A stretch of DNA of 52,589 nt from Saccharofermentans sp. (GCA_024403655.1 JAKSRK010000004.1:1-52589); one strand, 5' to 3'; numbered from the stretch's first letter, positions 33,534-44,452 are shown. Made by a program: numbers and translations. The notes: generated from the sequence alone by a model not told the origin.

Positions 33534-34571
33534 ATGAGTATTAAAACAAGCGATTTTTATTACGATCTTCCCGAACGTCTTATAGCTCAGAATCCTCTTG
33601 TTGACAGATCGTCTTCAAGACTTATGGTTTTGGACAAATCAAGCGGTAAGATCTGTCACAGACATTTTAAAGATATAAAGGAATATCTTCACAAGGGAGA
33701 TGTCCTTGTTATCAATAACACACGAGTAATTCCCGCCCGTCTGCTCGGAGTAAGATCCGATACGGGTTCCGCTGTCGAGATTCTTCTTCTCAAGAGAATC
33801 GATGACGTAAGATGGGAATGTATCGTTCGTCCCGGCAAGAAGGTTAAACCCGGACGAAGATTCACTTTCATTGAAGGCGAACTTGAAGCTGAGTGCGAAG
33901 AAGTACTTGAGACAGGTAACAGAATTGTCCGGTTCATCTTCGACGGAATCTGGGAAGAGATTCTGGACCGTGCAGGTACCATGCCCCTTCCTCCCTATAT
34001 TCATGAGCAGCTTCAGGACAGAGAGCGCTATCAGACGGTTTACTCCAAGATTGAAGGATCCGCTGCTGCTCCTACCGCAGGTCTTCACTTTACACAGGAG
34101 CTTTTGGAAGAGATTCGTAGCATGGGTGTGGAGATTGCCGAAGTAACTCTTCACGTCGGACTCGGCACATTCCGTCCCGTTAAAGTTGACGATGTAGAAT
34201 CTCATGAGATGCATTCAGAATGGTACTGCTTCGATAAGACAGCATCTGATATCATCAGAGCAGCAAGAGCTGACGGTAGAAGAATCATATCCGTTGGAAC
34301 CACATCCACAAGAGTATTGGAGACGGTCGCTTCTAATGATCCTGACATGCTTCCCTGCTCAGGTGACACCAAGATTTTTATCTATCCCGGATATGAATTT
34401 AAGTGCGTAAATTCTCTTATTACAAATTTCCACCTTCCCGAGTCGACACTCATTATGCTCGTATCGACTTTGGCAGGCAAAGAACATATACTCCACGCAT
34501 ACGAAGAAGCCGTAAAGGAAGAATACAGATTCTTCTCCTTCGGTGACGCTATGTTTATTACTGATTTATAA
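33534..34571 (+). CDS. queA: S-adenosylmethionine:tRNA ribosyltransferase-isomerase QueA
   Basis: A 345-residue enzyme that transfers ribose from SAM to preQ1 in tRNA, giving epoxyqueuosine. Family segments [53 protein letters not shown] and [15 protein letters not shown] are all present. Two in-frame ATGs, 33525 and 33534, are possible; neither has a ribosome site at normal distance. I prefer 33534 because of the promoter position. An AGGGG-preceded five-codon frame (ATG 33514, stop 33529-33531) overlaps the start region. tgt follows 18 bases later, forming a queuosine operon. Confidence 0.93.
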   Translation: MSIKTSDFYYDLPERLIAQNPLVDRSSSRLMVLDKSSGKICHRHFKDIKEYLHKGDVLVINNTRVIPARLLGVRSDTGSAVEILLLKRIDDVRWECIVRPGKKVKPGRRFTFIEGELEAECEEVLETGNRIVRFIFDGIWEEILDRAGTMPLPPYIHEQLQDRERYQTVYSKIEGSAAAPTAGLHFTQELLEEIRSMGVEIAEVTLHVGLGTFRPVKVDDVESHEMHSEWYCFDKTASDIIRAARADGRRIISVGTTSTRVLETVASNDPDMLPCSGDTKIFIYPGYEFKCVNSLITNFHLPESTLIMLVSTLAGKEHILHAYEEAVKEEYRFFSFGDAMFITDL

Positions 34572-35714
<1,143 letters not shown>

Positions 35715-36275
35715 TCAGATTTTGGTATCGGAGTCTTTTCTGACAATCAGAGTAACAGCAGTAAGGTTGCCTTCAGACAGCTGATTGCGCTCGGAGATTC
35801 GGCAAACGAGATTATCCATCCACTCTTCACTGCTTTCTGCGGTGATGGCATCCGAGAGAATTGCCGGCTGACTTAAATAGCGGAAGAATTCAGCGGTGCC
35901 GCAAACGACTCTGTCATCATCTTCTATACTGAAAGGACCATTGGGGAGAAGTTTTATCTCCCCATTTTTTATTATCGAAGCATAGACCTGACCATGTCGT
36001 TCTATGTTAATCAGCGAATCATTTATATGGATTAGCATATAGGCGGTGCCTTCCGGAAGATACTCTTTGAGTTTGGCGCTCACTTCCTGAAAAGGAATTC
36101 CGCGGCAGCCTGTAATATAAGTACTTACACGAGTCTTCTCATCCTCATTAAGAGGAAGTTCATTCTCTCCGTTATAGATAATAAGAACGGTAACTGTGCT
36201 GCCGAAGTTCATGAAGATATTGTCGGTATACTCATCACAATTACCTTTATGCATCAGGGTATAGTACTCAATCAT
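35715..36275 (-). CDS. degenerate PP2C-like protein, partner of the upstream phosphatase
   Basis: A 186-residue protein with faint PP2C features: an opening MHKGNCDEYTDN that recalls the first metal motif, a beta region with NIERHGQVYASIIKNGEI like the GDSR strand, and a C-terminal GNLTAVTLIVRK like the DN(I/V)T ending. The central DGMGG and SDG metal motifs are missing, so catalysis is unlikely. It overlaps the PP2C gene by 4 bases (ATGA) and has AAAGGAG upstream. I infer a non-catalytic partner or sensor; an unrelated fold is possible. Confidence 0.7.
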   Translation of the reverse strand: MIEYYTLMHKGNCDEYTDNIFMNFGSTVTVLIIYNGENELPLNEDEKTRVSTYITGCRGIPFQEVSAKLKEYLPEGTAYMLIHINDSLINIERHGQVYASIIKNGEIKLLPNGPFSIEDDDRVVCGTAEFFRYLSQPAILSDAITAESSEEWMDNLVCRISERNQLSEGNLTAVTLIVRKDSDTKI

Positions 36276-37153
36276 ACGATACTCCTTTGAAGCTTTATAA
36301 CGACTCCGGTGTAATTATCCTGTCTGGGATACTTCTTCTGCTTAACAGAAAGCTTAAGGTTATAAGCCAGTCCTCTCGCAGTTCTTGCATCATACTTGGG
36401 GATATTTCTATACGGGATTGCATCCGTAACTCCGTCTGAACTTACAATGATGGTATCGCCGTCAAGAAGGCGCATGGGCTTCTTGGTATAAATAACTCTT
36501 GGATTGTGGTTACCCATGTAATCAACAAGTGCTCTTGCTTTGCTGTTACTGTATGCTATCTGAGTCTGCTTGCCGGATCTTACAAGGCTTTTTATAAGAA
36601 GAGCAACATAGTTCTGGCGAGGGTTAAGAATAGTAGCTTCATCATTTCGAACAAGAATAATATCGCTGTCGCCTACGCTGTAGAAAGTAAGGTGATCATT
36701 TAAAATCTGGACCATAGCCAGAGTAGCTCCGCCCTTTTGCTTGAATTCATCGAAGACCATATTGGAGATTTTTCTTATTGACTCAGCGTTATTCTCGTAT
36801 GCAAAAAAGCTTATAGGATGCATTTCTTTTATCGCATCGGTTATGTACTGGGATATGATGTCGCCGTAACGCATACCTCCCATACCGTCAGAGACGCATG
36901 CTACAAGCCCGTACTTACGGCTCTCATCCATTGGAGAAATATAGTAGGAATCTTCCTGTCTTGCCCTCTTGCCGCGCTCATGAAAGTAAGCAACATCAAG
37001 CACTAGGCTTGAATCCTCTGCTTTGGGCTTCTTTACTTTTGTTTTGTAGTAGTAAACGAAATAGGCAAAAACACCAACTGCGACCACAAACAGGATCAGC
37101 GCATACGCTATTAATGCTCTGATCTCATTTGACATTAAGGTCATATCACTCAT
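36272..37153 (-). CDS. membrane-anchored PP2C-type Ser/Thr protein phosphatase
   Basis: A 293-residue protein with an N-terminal membrane span (about 12-34) and a cytoplasmic PP2C domain. Metal motifs are present: RARQEDSYY, CVSDGMGGM, GDSDIILVR, SSDGVTD and the C-terminal QDNYTGVVI. It would remove phosphate from Ser/Thr proteins, as PrpC/Stp does opposite PASTA kinases, but no kinase gene is in view. It overlaps the YesL-like gene upstream by 8 bases and the PP2C-like gene downstream by 4. The start at 37153 has only a weak ribosome site; ATG at 37144 is the alternative. Confidence 0.88.
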   Translation of the reverse strand: MSDMTLMSNEIRALIAYALILFVVAVGVFAYFVYYYKTKVKKPKAEDSSLVLDVAYFHERGKRARQEDSYYISPMDESRKYGLVACVSDGMGGMRYGDIISQYITDAIKEMHPISFFAYENNAESIRKISNMVFDEFKQKGGATLAMVQILNDHLTFYSVGDSDIILVRNDEATILNPRQNYVALLIKSLVRSGKQTQIAYSNSKARALVDYMGNHNPRVIYTKKPMRLLDGDTIIVSSDGVTDAIPYRNIPKYDARTARGLAYNLKLSVKQKKYPRQDNYTGVVIKLQRSIV

Positions 37154-38147
37154 CTTCTAATAAGTCTCCGTCAGCTGCTTGCGCTTCTTCCTCTCCCTCT
37201 TCAGTATCGTCATCTTCATCGCCCTCGTCAATATCGGCATCTGAAACAACATCGGAATCAGCATCCTCAGTAATCTCATTGGCAGCTTCTTGCTGAGCCT
37301 TGACGGGCTTAACAATATAAATATTGATTATATCTGCCGCATTATAAGCAAACATAAACTGAGTAAATACAAAAGCAGTTGTGATATAGAAAAGAATTGC
37401 TGCGCCGTATCCGAAGTAGTTAAAGCTCGAAAGGAAAAGGAACGGAACTACAAAAAGGATAACTACGGCAAGAAGACCGAAGACAGCAAACTGAAGAAAA
37501 CGCATCAGGAAAAACAGAAAGGCATTCCTATAGATACTGCTAAGAGGCTGATCTACAGTAACTATCAGCTGATATACGATATTCTGAATTGCAGCAAGAA
37601 TAAACAAAAGCACTACAAAAAGAACTGTCATTACTGTTCCGAAATTACCTTCGACATTGCTATAGAAAGAAATGGCAAGAAGGAATACACAGCTTAATAC
37701 AAGAGATATGGCTGAAGTAATAATCGCCTGAGGGATATTACTCTTAACGCCCTTCTTGAAGTCATCCTTCCAGTAGATAGTATCTCCGCGGAATAAGTTC
37801 CTGTAAAGCTGCGCAAAGCCTGTTTGAACAGGTCCGACTACAACAAGGCATGAACCTACCAGAGTCATAACACAAAAGAGAATAATCAGATAATAAACCT
37901 GAGAAAGAGCATCGGTTGTTCCCGCTTCACTGCTTACGGCAAAACCGGCCTCAGTCATGTATGCGTAGAAATTCTCAGGTACGAATACGGGATTAATTCT
38001 GGGAAGAAAATACAGAGTCATAAAAAAGCCAATTAGCATTGAAGGTATGTTAAATACCATGAATGCAAAGTTTGCTGTAATAAGCTTTGTTACGTTATCT
38101 CCGTATATAGATAAGAATCTGTATACAGGTCCCTTATCTTTATCCAT
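37146..38147 (-). CDS. YesL/DUF624-like polytopic membrane protein with an acidic tail
   Basis: A 333-residue protein with about six membrane spans. The opening FLSIYGDNVTKLITANFAFMVFNIPSML and the GPVQTGFAQLYRNLFRG then DFKKGVKSNIPQAI blocks resemble the YesL (DUF624) family, whose function is unknown. The last 55 residues are strongly acidic (DEGDEDDDTEEGEEE) and probably cytoplasmic. It lies 3 bases after trmFO and overlaps the PP2C gene, so it is in the same transcript. A link with the phosphatase pair is suggested by the overlap only. Confidence 0.8.
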   Translation of the reverse strand: MDKDKGPVYRFLSIYGDNVTKLITANFAFMVFNIPSMLIGFFMTLYFLPRINPVFVPENFYAYMTEAGFAVSSEAGTTDALSQVYYLIILFCVMTLVGSCLVVVGPVQTGFAQLYRNLFRGDTIYWKDDFKKGVKSNIPQAIITSAISLVLSCVFLLAISFYSNVEGNFGTVMTVLFVVLLFILAAIQNIVYQLIVTVDQPLSSIYRNAFLFFLMRFLQFAVFGLLAVVILFVVPFLFLSSFNYFGYGAAILFYITTAFVFTQFMFAYNAADIINIYIVKPVKAQQEAANEITEDADSDVVSDADIDEGDEDDDTEEGEEEAQAADGDLLEDE

Positions 38148-38150
38148 ATA

Positions 38151-39494
38151 TTATTCCGCCTTATCTGTTAAATGTTTTAATTCTTCGGCAAACAAGCAAA
38201 TCTTCTCCAAAGATCTTGCTGCAATGGCCGCATTCTTATCCTTCTTCTTATTCTTGCCCTTAAACTTGCCTGGCATCTTCTCAACAAGACCGAAGTTGGC
38301 ATTCATGGGAACGAACTTCGTAACATTGGGATCAGATATGTATGCAGCCATAGAACCTATTACCGTATCGCTTCCTGGTACAAAAGGAGGCTCGATGCCA
38401 AGAGCTCTCATGGCAGCATAATAACCTGCCATAAATCCGGAAGCAGTTGATTCTATATATCCTTCTACGCCTGTCATCTGACCGGCAAAGAAAAGATCAT
38501 TTCTAGATCTCATTGAATACTGCTCAGTCAGAAGTTCAGGAGAATTAAGATATGTATTTCTGTGCATTACACCCATTCTGTAGTACTCGGCATCCTGAAG
38601 ACCGGGAATAAGGCCGAACACTCGCTTCTGCTCAGGCCACTTAAGTCTGGTCTGGAAGCCAACAAGGTTATACATGGTCGATGCTCTGTCATCCTGTCTT
38701 AACTGAAGGCAGGCATAGGGCTCTTCCCCTGTTCTCGGATCAACGAGGCCAACAGGCTTAAGGGGACCGAATCTCATTGTATCTTCGCCTCTTGATGCCA
38801 TTGTCTCTATAGGCATACAACCTTCGAACACAATCTCTCGGTCAAAATCTTTTACGTCGGCTCTCTGAGCATTGATAAGCTCATTATAGAAATTCAAATA
38901 CTCTTCCTTATTCATGGGACAGTTGATGTAATCATCTCCGCCCTTGCCGTACCTTGAAGCTCTGAAAGCCTTGGACATATCAATTGAATCCGCTTTTACG
39001 ATAGGAGCAGCAGCATCGAAGAAATGAAGTCTGCTGTCACCTGTAATGCGCATAATATCCTCAAAAAGATCTCCGTCGGTTAACGGACCGGTAGCTACTA
39101 CTACGATACCGTCTTCAGGAATCTTATGAACTTCTTCCTTATGGATAGTGATATTACCGTCAGAAGAAATCTTCTCGGTAATGTAAGAGGAGAACTCGTC
39201 TCTGTCTACTGCAAGAGCGCCGCCTGCAGGAACTGCTGACTTATCGGCAGACTCCATTATAAGTGAACCCAGTATCCTGAGTTCCTCCTTAAGTAATCCT
39301 ACCGCATTCTCGACATTAGCAGCTCTTAAAGAATTACTGCATACAAGCTCGGCAAAGTTATCACTATGGTGAGCAGGGCTCTTTCTTACAGACTTCATCT
39401 CATAAAGATCGACCTTTATGCCGAATCTTGAGAGCGTATAAGCGGCTTCGCATCCTGCGAGACCCGCACCTATTACAATTACATTTTTACTCAT
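38151..39494 (-). CDS. trmFO: folate-dependent tRNA (uracil-54-C5)-methyltransferase TrmFO
   Basis: A 447-residue FAD enzyme that makes ribothymidine at position 54 using methylenetetrahydrofolate. The FAD motif VIGAGLAGCEAAY is at residues 4-16; CSNSLRA, the PVGLVDPRTGEEPYACLQLRQD block and the C-terminal GQMTGVEGYIESTASG are family signatures. The ATG at 39494 overlaps the topA stop by 8 bases (ATGAGTAA), and topA-trmFO is a conserved Firmicutes pair; the open frame further upstream only overlaps topA. Confidence 0.96.
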   Translation of the reverse strand: MSKNVIVIGAGLAGCEAAYTLSRFGIKVDLYEMKSVRKSPAHHSDNFAELVCSNSLRAANVENAVGLLKEELRILGSLIMESADKSAVPAGGALAVDRDEFSSYITEKISSDGNITIHKEEVHKIPEDGIVVVATGPLTDGDLFEDIMRITGDSRLHFFDAAAPIVKADSIDMSKAFRASRYGKGGDDYINCPMNKEEYLNFYNELINAQRADVKDFDREIVFEGCMPIETMASRGEDTMRFGPLKPVGLVDPRTGEEPYACLQLRQDDRASTMYNLVGFQTRLKWPEQKRVFGLIPGLQDAEYYRMGVMHRNTYLNSPELLTEQYSMRSRNDLFFAGQMTGVEGYIESTASGFMAGYYAAMRALGIEPPFVPGSDTVIGSMAAYISDPNVTKFVPMNANFGLVEKMPGKFKGKNKKKDKNAAIAARSLEKICLFAEELKHLTDKAE

Positions 39495-41640
39495 CTGAAG
39501 CATCCTTATCGGACTTTTTCTTCCTCTTGTTCGTCTCACACTCTGCGTTTGAGCACTTGGGATAGACCTTACCTCTGAAACGGTGCCATACCATATAGCT
39601 TCCGCATGTCTCGCACTTCTTGTCATCTATGGGAAGATCCCATGAGATAAACTCGCAGTTAGGATTAGTAGCCTTCTTATCACAGACATAGAAAGTCTTG
39701 GAGCCTTTCCTTGTCTTTCTTACAAGAAGTCCGGATCCACACAAAGGACACTTTCCCTTTGCCTGAATCTCAATATTTCTGGTATATGTACACTTAGGGA
39801 AGCATGAGCAGGCAATGAACTTACCATTTCTGCCTTCCTTAATTACAAGATCGCCTTCACCGCATTCAGGGCACTTCTCTCCTGTCTTCTCAGACTCAAT
39901 CTTAACCTTCTCGATTGAATCGCCGGCCTTCTGAACCTGATCGTGGAAGCCGGGATAAAAATCAGAAAGAACCTTAACCCAGTTAACATCACCTGTCTCA
40001 ACTGTATCAAGCTTCTCTTCCATTGCAGCCGTAAAGGATACGTCTACAATCTGATTGAAGTTGCTCTCAAGCATGTTGGTAACGAGTTTACCAAGTTCGG
40101 TAATAAGAAGATTACGAGCTTCTCTCTCAACGTACTTACGATCAAGAATGGTGCTTATGGTAGCGGAATATGTTGAAGGTCTTCCGATACCGTTATCTTC
40201 CATTGCCTTAATAAGAGTTGCCTCTGTATAGTGCGGAGGAGGAAGTGTCTGCTTCTTATCGCAGTTAAGTTCAAGATTCTTAAGAATCTGACCTTCAGTA
40301 AGCTCAGGAAGCTTACTCTTATTTTCCTTCTCGTTATTCTCTTCAGAATCTTCCTTAATGTCACCGTATATGGCAAGGAATCCCGGGAAAGTGATTGTCT
40401 CACCCTGTGCTCTGAATATCTCACTGTTGCACTCTGCTTCCATTGTAACAGTATCGATAGCAGCATCTGCCATCTGAGAAGCAAGGAATCTCTCCCAGAT
40501 AAGCTTATAAAGTCTGTACTGATCGTTTGAAAGAGATGACTTTATACGCTCGGGCTCAAGATCGAAGTGTGTAGGTCTTATAGCCTCGTGAGCATCCTGA
40601 GCGGAATTCTTATTCTTATAATTTCTCTTATAAGGACAAACATAGCTCTTACCGAACTTCTCTTCAATAAGTGTTCTGGAGAAAGCAACTGCTTCATCTG
40701 AAACACGAACTGAGTCTGTACGGATATAAGATACGAGAGCCGTCTGTCCCTGACCTGCTATCTCAATACCTTCATAAAGCTGCTGAGCAAGAGACGTTGT
40801 CTTCTTGGTAGAGAATCCAAGTCTTCTTGAAGCCTCCTGCTGCATTGTAGAAGTCGTAAAAGGAGGCGCGGGCTTTCTAGCTCCCTCACCCTTCTTAACA
40901 GAAATAATCTTAAAGTCATTGCCCTTTACGTTATTAACAACGCTGTTAGCCTTCTCTTCTGTCAGGATTCTGCCGTTCTTAGGCTTCTCTACCTTAGAAC
41001 CAGTATCTGTTCCGTAATAGGAAATCTTAAACTTGGTATTTGAACCCTCAGGCTTAACAACAGAACTTACAAGCCAGTAATCTTCAGGAATGAATGCATC
41101 TATCTGAGCATCTCTGTCCATAACAATCTTAGTTGCAACAGACTGAACTCGTCCTGCTGAAAGACCTCTTCTAATCTTACTGCAAAGAAGCGGGCTTAAT
41201 TCATAACCAACGAGTCTGTCGAGAATTCTTCTTGCCTGCTGTGCATCAACAAGATCCATATCAATAGATCTGGGATTGCTGATAGCTTCCTGAACAGCAT
41301 TCTTGGTAATCTCGTTAAATGTGATTCTGCAGTTGGTAGCAGGATCAATCTTAAGTACATGAGCTACATGCCACGCGATTGCTTCACCCTCACGGTCAGG
41401 GTCCGTCGCGATATAGACAAAGTCTGCGTCAGCCGCAAGCTCTCTTAATTCCTTTACTACTTTTACATTAGTAGTTATATATATGGGCTTAAAGCTGTCA
41501 TTTACGTTAACGCCCATCGAATTCCTCGGAAGATCTCTGATATGTCCGACTGAAGCGGAAATCTTATAATCCTTACCGAGATATCTACCAATTGTCTTCG
41601 CCTTTGTAGGCGACTCTACTATTACCAGCTTTTTACCCAT
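39487..41640 (-). CDS. topA: DNA topoisomerase I TopA
   Basis: A 717-residue type IA topoisomerase relaxing negative supercoils. The Toprim domain has VIVESPTKAKTIGRYLG at the N terminus and YIATDPDREGEAIAWH near 76-92. The active-site tyrosine is Tyr305 in SYIRTDS. Three C-terminal four-cysteine zinc repeats are visible (CPECGEG, CPLCGSG, CETCGSY starts). It follows dprA by 47 bases and is coupled to trmFO. The ribosome site is weak (GGTG). Confidence 0.97.
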   Translation of the reverse strand: MGKKLVIVESPTKAKTIGRYLGKDYKISASVGHIRDLPRNSMGVNVNDSFKPIYITTNVKVVKELRELAADADFVYIATDPDREGEAIAWHVAHVLKIDPATNCRITFNEITKNAVQEAISNPRSIDMDLVDAQQARRILDRLVGYELSPLLCSKIRRGLSAGRVQSVATKIVMDRDAQIDAFIPEDYWLVSSVVKPEGSNTKFKISYYGTDTGSKVEKPKNGRILTEEKANSVVNNVKGNDFKIISVKKGEGARKPAPPFTTSTMQQEASRRLGFSTKKTTSLAQQLYEGIEIAGQGQTALVSYIRTDSVRVSDEAVAFSRTLIEEKFGKSYVCPYKRNYKNKNSAQDAHEAIRPTHFDLEPERIKSSLSNDQYRLYKLIWERFLASQMADAAIDTVTMEAECNSEIFRAQGETITFPGFLAIYGDIKEDSEENNEKENKSKLPELTEGQILKNLELNCDKKQTLPPPHYTEATLIKAMEDNGIGRPSTYSATISTILDRKYVEREARNLLITELGKLVTNMLESNFNQIVDVSFTAAMEEKLDTVETGDVNWVKVLSDFYPGFHDQVQKAGDSIEKVKIESEKTGEKCPECGEGDLVIKEGRNGKFIACSCFPKCTYTRNIEIQAKGKCPLCGSGLLVRKTRKGSKTFYVCDKKATNPNCEFISWDLPIDDKKCETCGSYMVWHRFRGKVYPKCSNAECETNKRKKKSDKDASDE

Positions 41641-41687
41641 GACAACACCATATCTGATTATTTTCTACAAATATTTAATATAATTAA

Positions 41688-42818
41688 TCAAGAACGGATT
41701 GTCAAAATATATTTTCCCCGCCTAAGTTGGACATCTCCCTGAAGTTCAAGGTCCGTGAGCACTTTGGTAATAAGGTCGTATTTGTCCCCTGTAATGTTGA
41801 TTATCTCGTCAAGACTCATGGGGCGAATCGATATCAGATCCTTTATCTTACTATATATATCTTCGACAACTTCCTCCTCATATCTATAGCTGACATTTTC
41901 TCTGATTCTGTCAATTACGCTCTCCGAATCAAGCAGAACTTCTGCTCCGTCTCTTAAGAGCATAAGTCCTCCCCTGCAGTTATCTGAATATATGTTATTC
42001 GGCAGTACAAATACATCCTTTCCTTGATTTGCCGCAAAGGATGCAGTATGAAGTGTCCCGCTGTACTGACCTGCTTCCATAATTAAAGTTACATCTCCAA
42101 GCCCGGCTATAAGTCTGTTTCTAGCAGGAAAATACTGCTTGATTACTTCTCTGCCGGGCGGCATCTCAGATAAGATAAGACCATTCTCAACTAATCTGTC
42201 ATATATATCCTTATTCTGATAGGGATAGATAATATCCGGTCCGCATGGCATAAATGCGACTGTACTTCCCATACTATCAAGTGTAGTCTCATGCGCCTTG
42301 CGGTCAATTCCAAGAGCCATCCCCGATACTGTTACAACACCTGCCTTAACAATCTCTTTGGTAAATTCTTCTGTTGCATACATAGCATACTGAGTTGGTT
42401 TTCTTGTGCCTACAACAGAACAGGCGCCCTTCTTATGGCACTGAACCAATATCTCCCTTTTACCTTTGGCAAATACTACCTTGGGCATACCAGACAGACA
42501 TCTCCAAAGATAGGGATAGTCGTCATCGTTCTCACTAATTGTATATATACCGTTCTTCTCAAGGCTGTCCTTATATTCATTTGCTATCTCTCTAATCCTG
42601 CTATCGGATTTGCAGGCATTCTCTATAGCTTCTCTGGTCTTAGGCTGAAGATTATACTCAGACATATTAGCCTTTAGCTTTAGTAAACCGTCTGCTGTAA
42701 GATCTCTTATCGAATTAACGGCCCCCTGAGAATACAGATCGCTCATAACTCTTGAATTAATACCTGTATTAAACCTGATTGCCGTATATTCAAGATCACT
42801 GATATTTACTCCACTCAT
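41688..42818 (-). CDS. dprA: DNA processing protein DprA (Smf)
   Basis: A 376-residue protein that loads RecA on incoming single-stranded DNA during natural transformation; it is also conserved in many bacteria not known to be transformable. A helical N-terminal part (HhH/SAM-like) precedes the Rossmann fold: VVGTRKPTQYA, SGMALGIDRKAHETTL, FPARNRLIAGLGD and YSGTLHTASFAANQGKDV. A C-terminal winged-helix domain (about 310-376) follows. GGAGG lies 7 bases before the ATG at 42818, and the gene is one base after the comM stop. Confidence 0.95.
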   Translation of the reverse strand: MSGVNISDLEYTAIRFNTGINSRVMSDLYSQGAVNSIRDLTADGLLKLKANMSEYNLQPKTREAIENACKSDSRIREIANEYKDSLEKNGIYTISENDDDYPYLWRCLSGMPKVVFAKGKREILVQCHKKGACSVVGTRKPTQYAMYATEEFTKEIVKAGVVTVSGMALGIDRKAHETTLDSMGSTVAFMPCGPDIIYPYQNKDIYDRLVENGLILSEMPPGREVIKQYFPARNRLIAGLGDVTLIMEAGQYSGTLHTASFAANQGKDVFVLPNNIYSDNCRGGLMLLRDGAEVLLDSESVIDRIRENVSYRYEEEVVEDIYSKIKDLISIRPMSLDEIINITGDKYDLITKVLTDLELQGDVQLRRGKYILTIRS

Positions 42819-42819
42819 A

Positions 42820-44337
42820 TCAGATCCTCCTTCTGTACACAGCAGCTTCTGATATATCATCTGCTTTCATATCGAGCCTTTGGTCCAGGTCTGCTATTGT
42901 TCTTCCTACTCTCATAAGCTTACAAAAGCCCCTGGCGGAGAAGCCTGCCTTCTGTGCGACCTCAGCAGCATAGTCTACAACCGAACTGTCAGCTCTCAAC
43001 AGTTCACTGTCAGCTCCTTCATATCTTCCGTTAAAACGCATTCCAAGATTCTTATAGCGCTCTTCCTGCATCTGCCAGCAGCTTCTTACCTTATCCTTCA
43101 GTTCTCTATTCATATCCCTATTCTGCTTATCGGTTATCTTCTTAAGATCTTCCCCCTTTATAGACCTCATCTCACAATAAAGATCAATTCTGTCGAGCAA
43201 GGGGCCGGACAGGCGTCCAAGATATCTTTTTCTTACGGCAGGTGTACATGTGCAAACTTCATCCGTCTCATATAAAAGTCCGCATCTGCATGGATTACCT
43301 GCACCTACGAATAAGAAGTCTGCAGGAAATTCATAACTGATTCCGTCTTTTATATGCTTAAGTTTGTGTTCTTCCATAGGGATACGAAGAAGATCCAGAA
43401 TCTCAGTTTTGTATTCACATAATTCGTCTGCAAATAAGACTCCCTGGTCTGCCAAAGAGAATTCTCCGGGGATCAGTTTATTAGACGAACCCATAAGTCG
43501 GGTCGGAGTAATACCTGGATGGATATACACAGAAGGTCTGACTGGTATCGTCTTTATATCTTCTGAACCAAGTGCTTCATTAATACGTATAACTGAAGAA
43601 GCTTCACGAACACTAAGTGGCGGCATTAATCCGGATATCATCCTGCCACACGAAGACTTACCACAGCCGGGACTTCCAAGCAGCAACAGATTATGCCAGC
43701 CTGAAGCTGCTATAAGAACTGACCTTAATGCTTTGGGCTGACCTTTTATCTCACTATAGTCCACGAAGGATTCTTCATCAGCTTCGTAGCTGACAGTCGG
43801 AAAACTATTCTGAGGCGTATACCAGGAATCTATATTAATTTCAGATATATCTTTTAAGTGCGATAAGGGCATATAGGAAAGATCTGATATTAACCTTCTA
43901 GTCTCATCCTGAGGAATAAGACAGTAATCACATGAAGATACTGCTGCCAGTCTTAGTCCCGCACCCGGTGTTCCTTTTATTTGACCATCAAGGCTGAGTT
44001 CTCCTTCGGCATATATCTTCTTTCCTTCCTCAACCTTAAGCTGACCGGAAGCAATAAGAATACAAAGAGCTATAGGCAAATCAAAAGATGACCCGCTCTT
44101 TTTAACATAAGCAGGAGATATTGATACCGTGATTCTTCCCTTTGGAAAAGTAAAACCTGAAGATATAAGAGCGGCCTTAATTCTGCCACCTGATTCTTTA
44201 ACGGAAGGATCGCACTTCCCTATAACATCAAAGTAAGGAATACCAGGAGTAATAGCAGTCTCTATCTCATATATCCTGCCCGTAAGTCCTTCTGTATAAC
44301 CCGTATATAACTTAGCTAATCGCACTCTGCCGGCCAT
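42820..44337 (-). CDS. comM: ComM/YifB family Mg-chelatase-like AAA+ ATPase
   Basis: A 505-residue AAA+ protein. ComM of Vibrio and Haemophilus is a helicase helping branch migration in transformation. An N-terminal Lon-protease-like domain (about 1-170, FDVIGKCDPSVKESGGRIKAAL) is followed by Walker A GSPGCGKSS near residue 220, Walker B VLFADELCEY, a zinc-type NPCRCG and C-terminal lid. Walker A has GCGKSS where most relatives have GSGKT. GGAGG precedes the ATG at 44337. It is coupled to dprA, and four phased TGTCG-type repeats lie 60-94 bases upstream. Confidence 0.93.
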   Translation of the reverse strand: MAGRVRLAKLYTGYTEGLTGRIYEIETAITPGIPYFDVIGKCDPSVKESGGRIKAALISSGFTFPKGRITVSISPAYVKKSGSSFDLPIALCILIASGQLKVEEGKKIYAEGELSLDGQIKGTPGAGLRLAAVSSCDYCLIPQDETRRLISDLSYMPLSHLKDISEINIDSWYTPQNSFPTVSYEADEESFVDYSEIKGQPKALRSVLIAASGWHNLLLLGSPGCGKSSCGRMISGLMPPLSVREASSVIRINEALGSEDIKTIPVRPSVYIHPGITPTRLMGSSNKLIPGEFSLADQGVLFADELCEYKTEILDLLRIPMEEHKLKHIKDGISYEFPADFLFVGAGNPCRCGLLYETDEVCTCTPAVRKRYLGRLSGPLLDRIDLYCEMRSIKGEDLKKITDKQNRDMNRELKDKVRSCWQMQEERYKNLGMRFNGRYEGADSELLRADSSVVDYAAEVAQKAGFSARGFCKLMRVGRTIADLDQRLDMKADDISEAAVYRRRI

Positions 44338-44396
44338 AATGTCCTCCACAAAAATTAGGTAAACACATGCTATCAGCTATATTGGCAGAATAGTTG

Positions 44397-44431
44397 CGAC
44401 AAAAACTGACAATCGCCGACAAATTTCGACA
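44397..44431 (-). promoter_or_regulatory. four direct repeats TGTC(G/A) with exact 10-bp spacing upstream of comM-dprA
   Basis: On the minus strand TGTCG begins at 44431, 44421 and 44401 and TGTCA at 44411, so all four units lie on one face of the helix. They are 60-94 bases before the comM start, where a promoter and activator site would sit. The last unit forms TTGTCG, a possible -35 box. Confidence 0.5.
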
Positions 44432-44452
44432 GCGGGTACTATTAAACGGACT

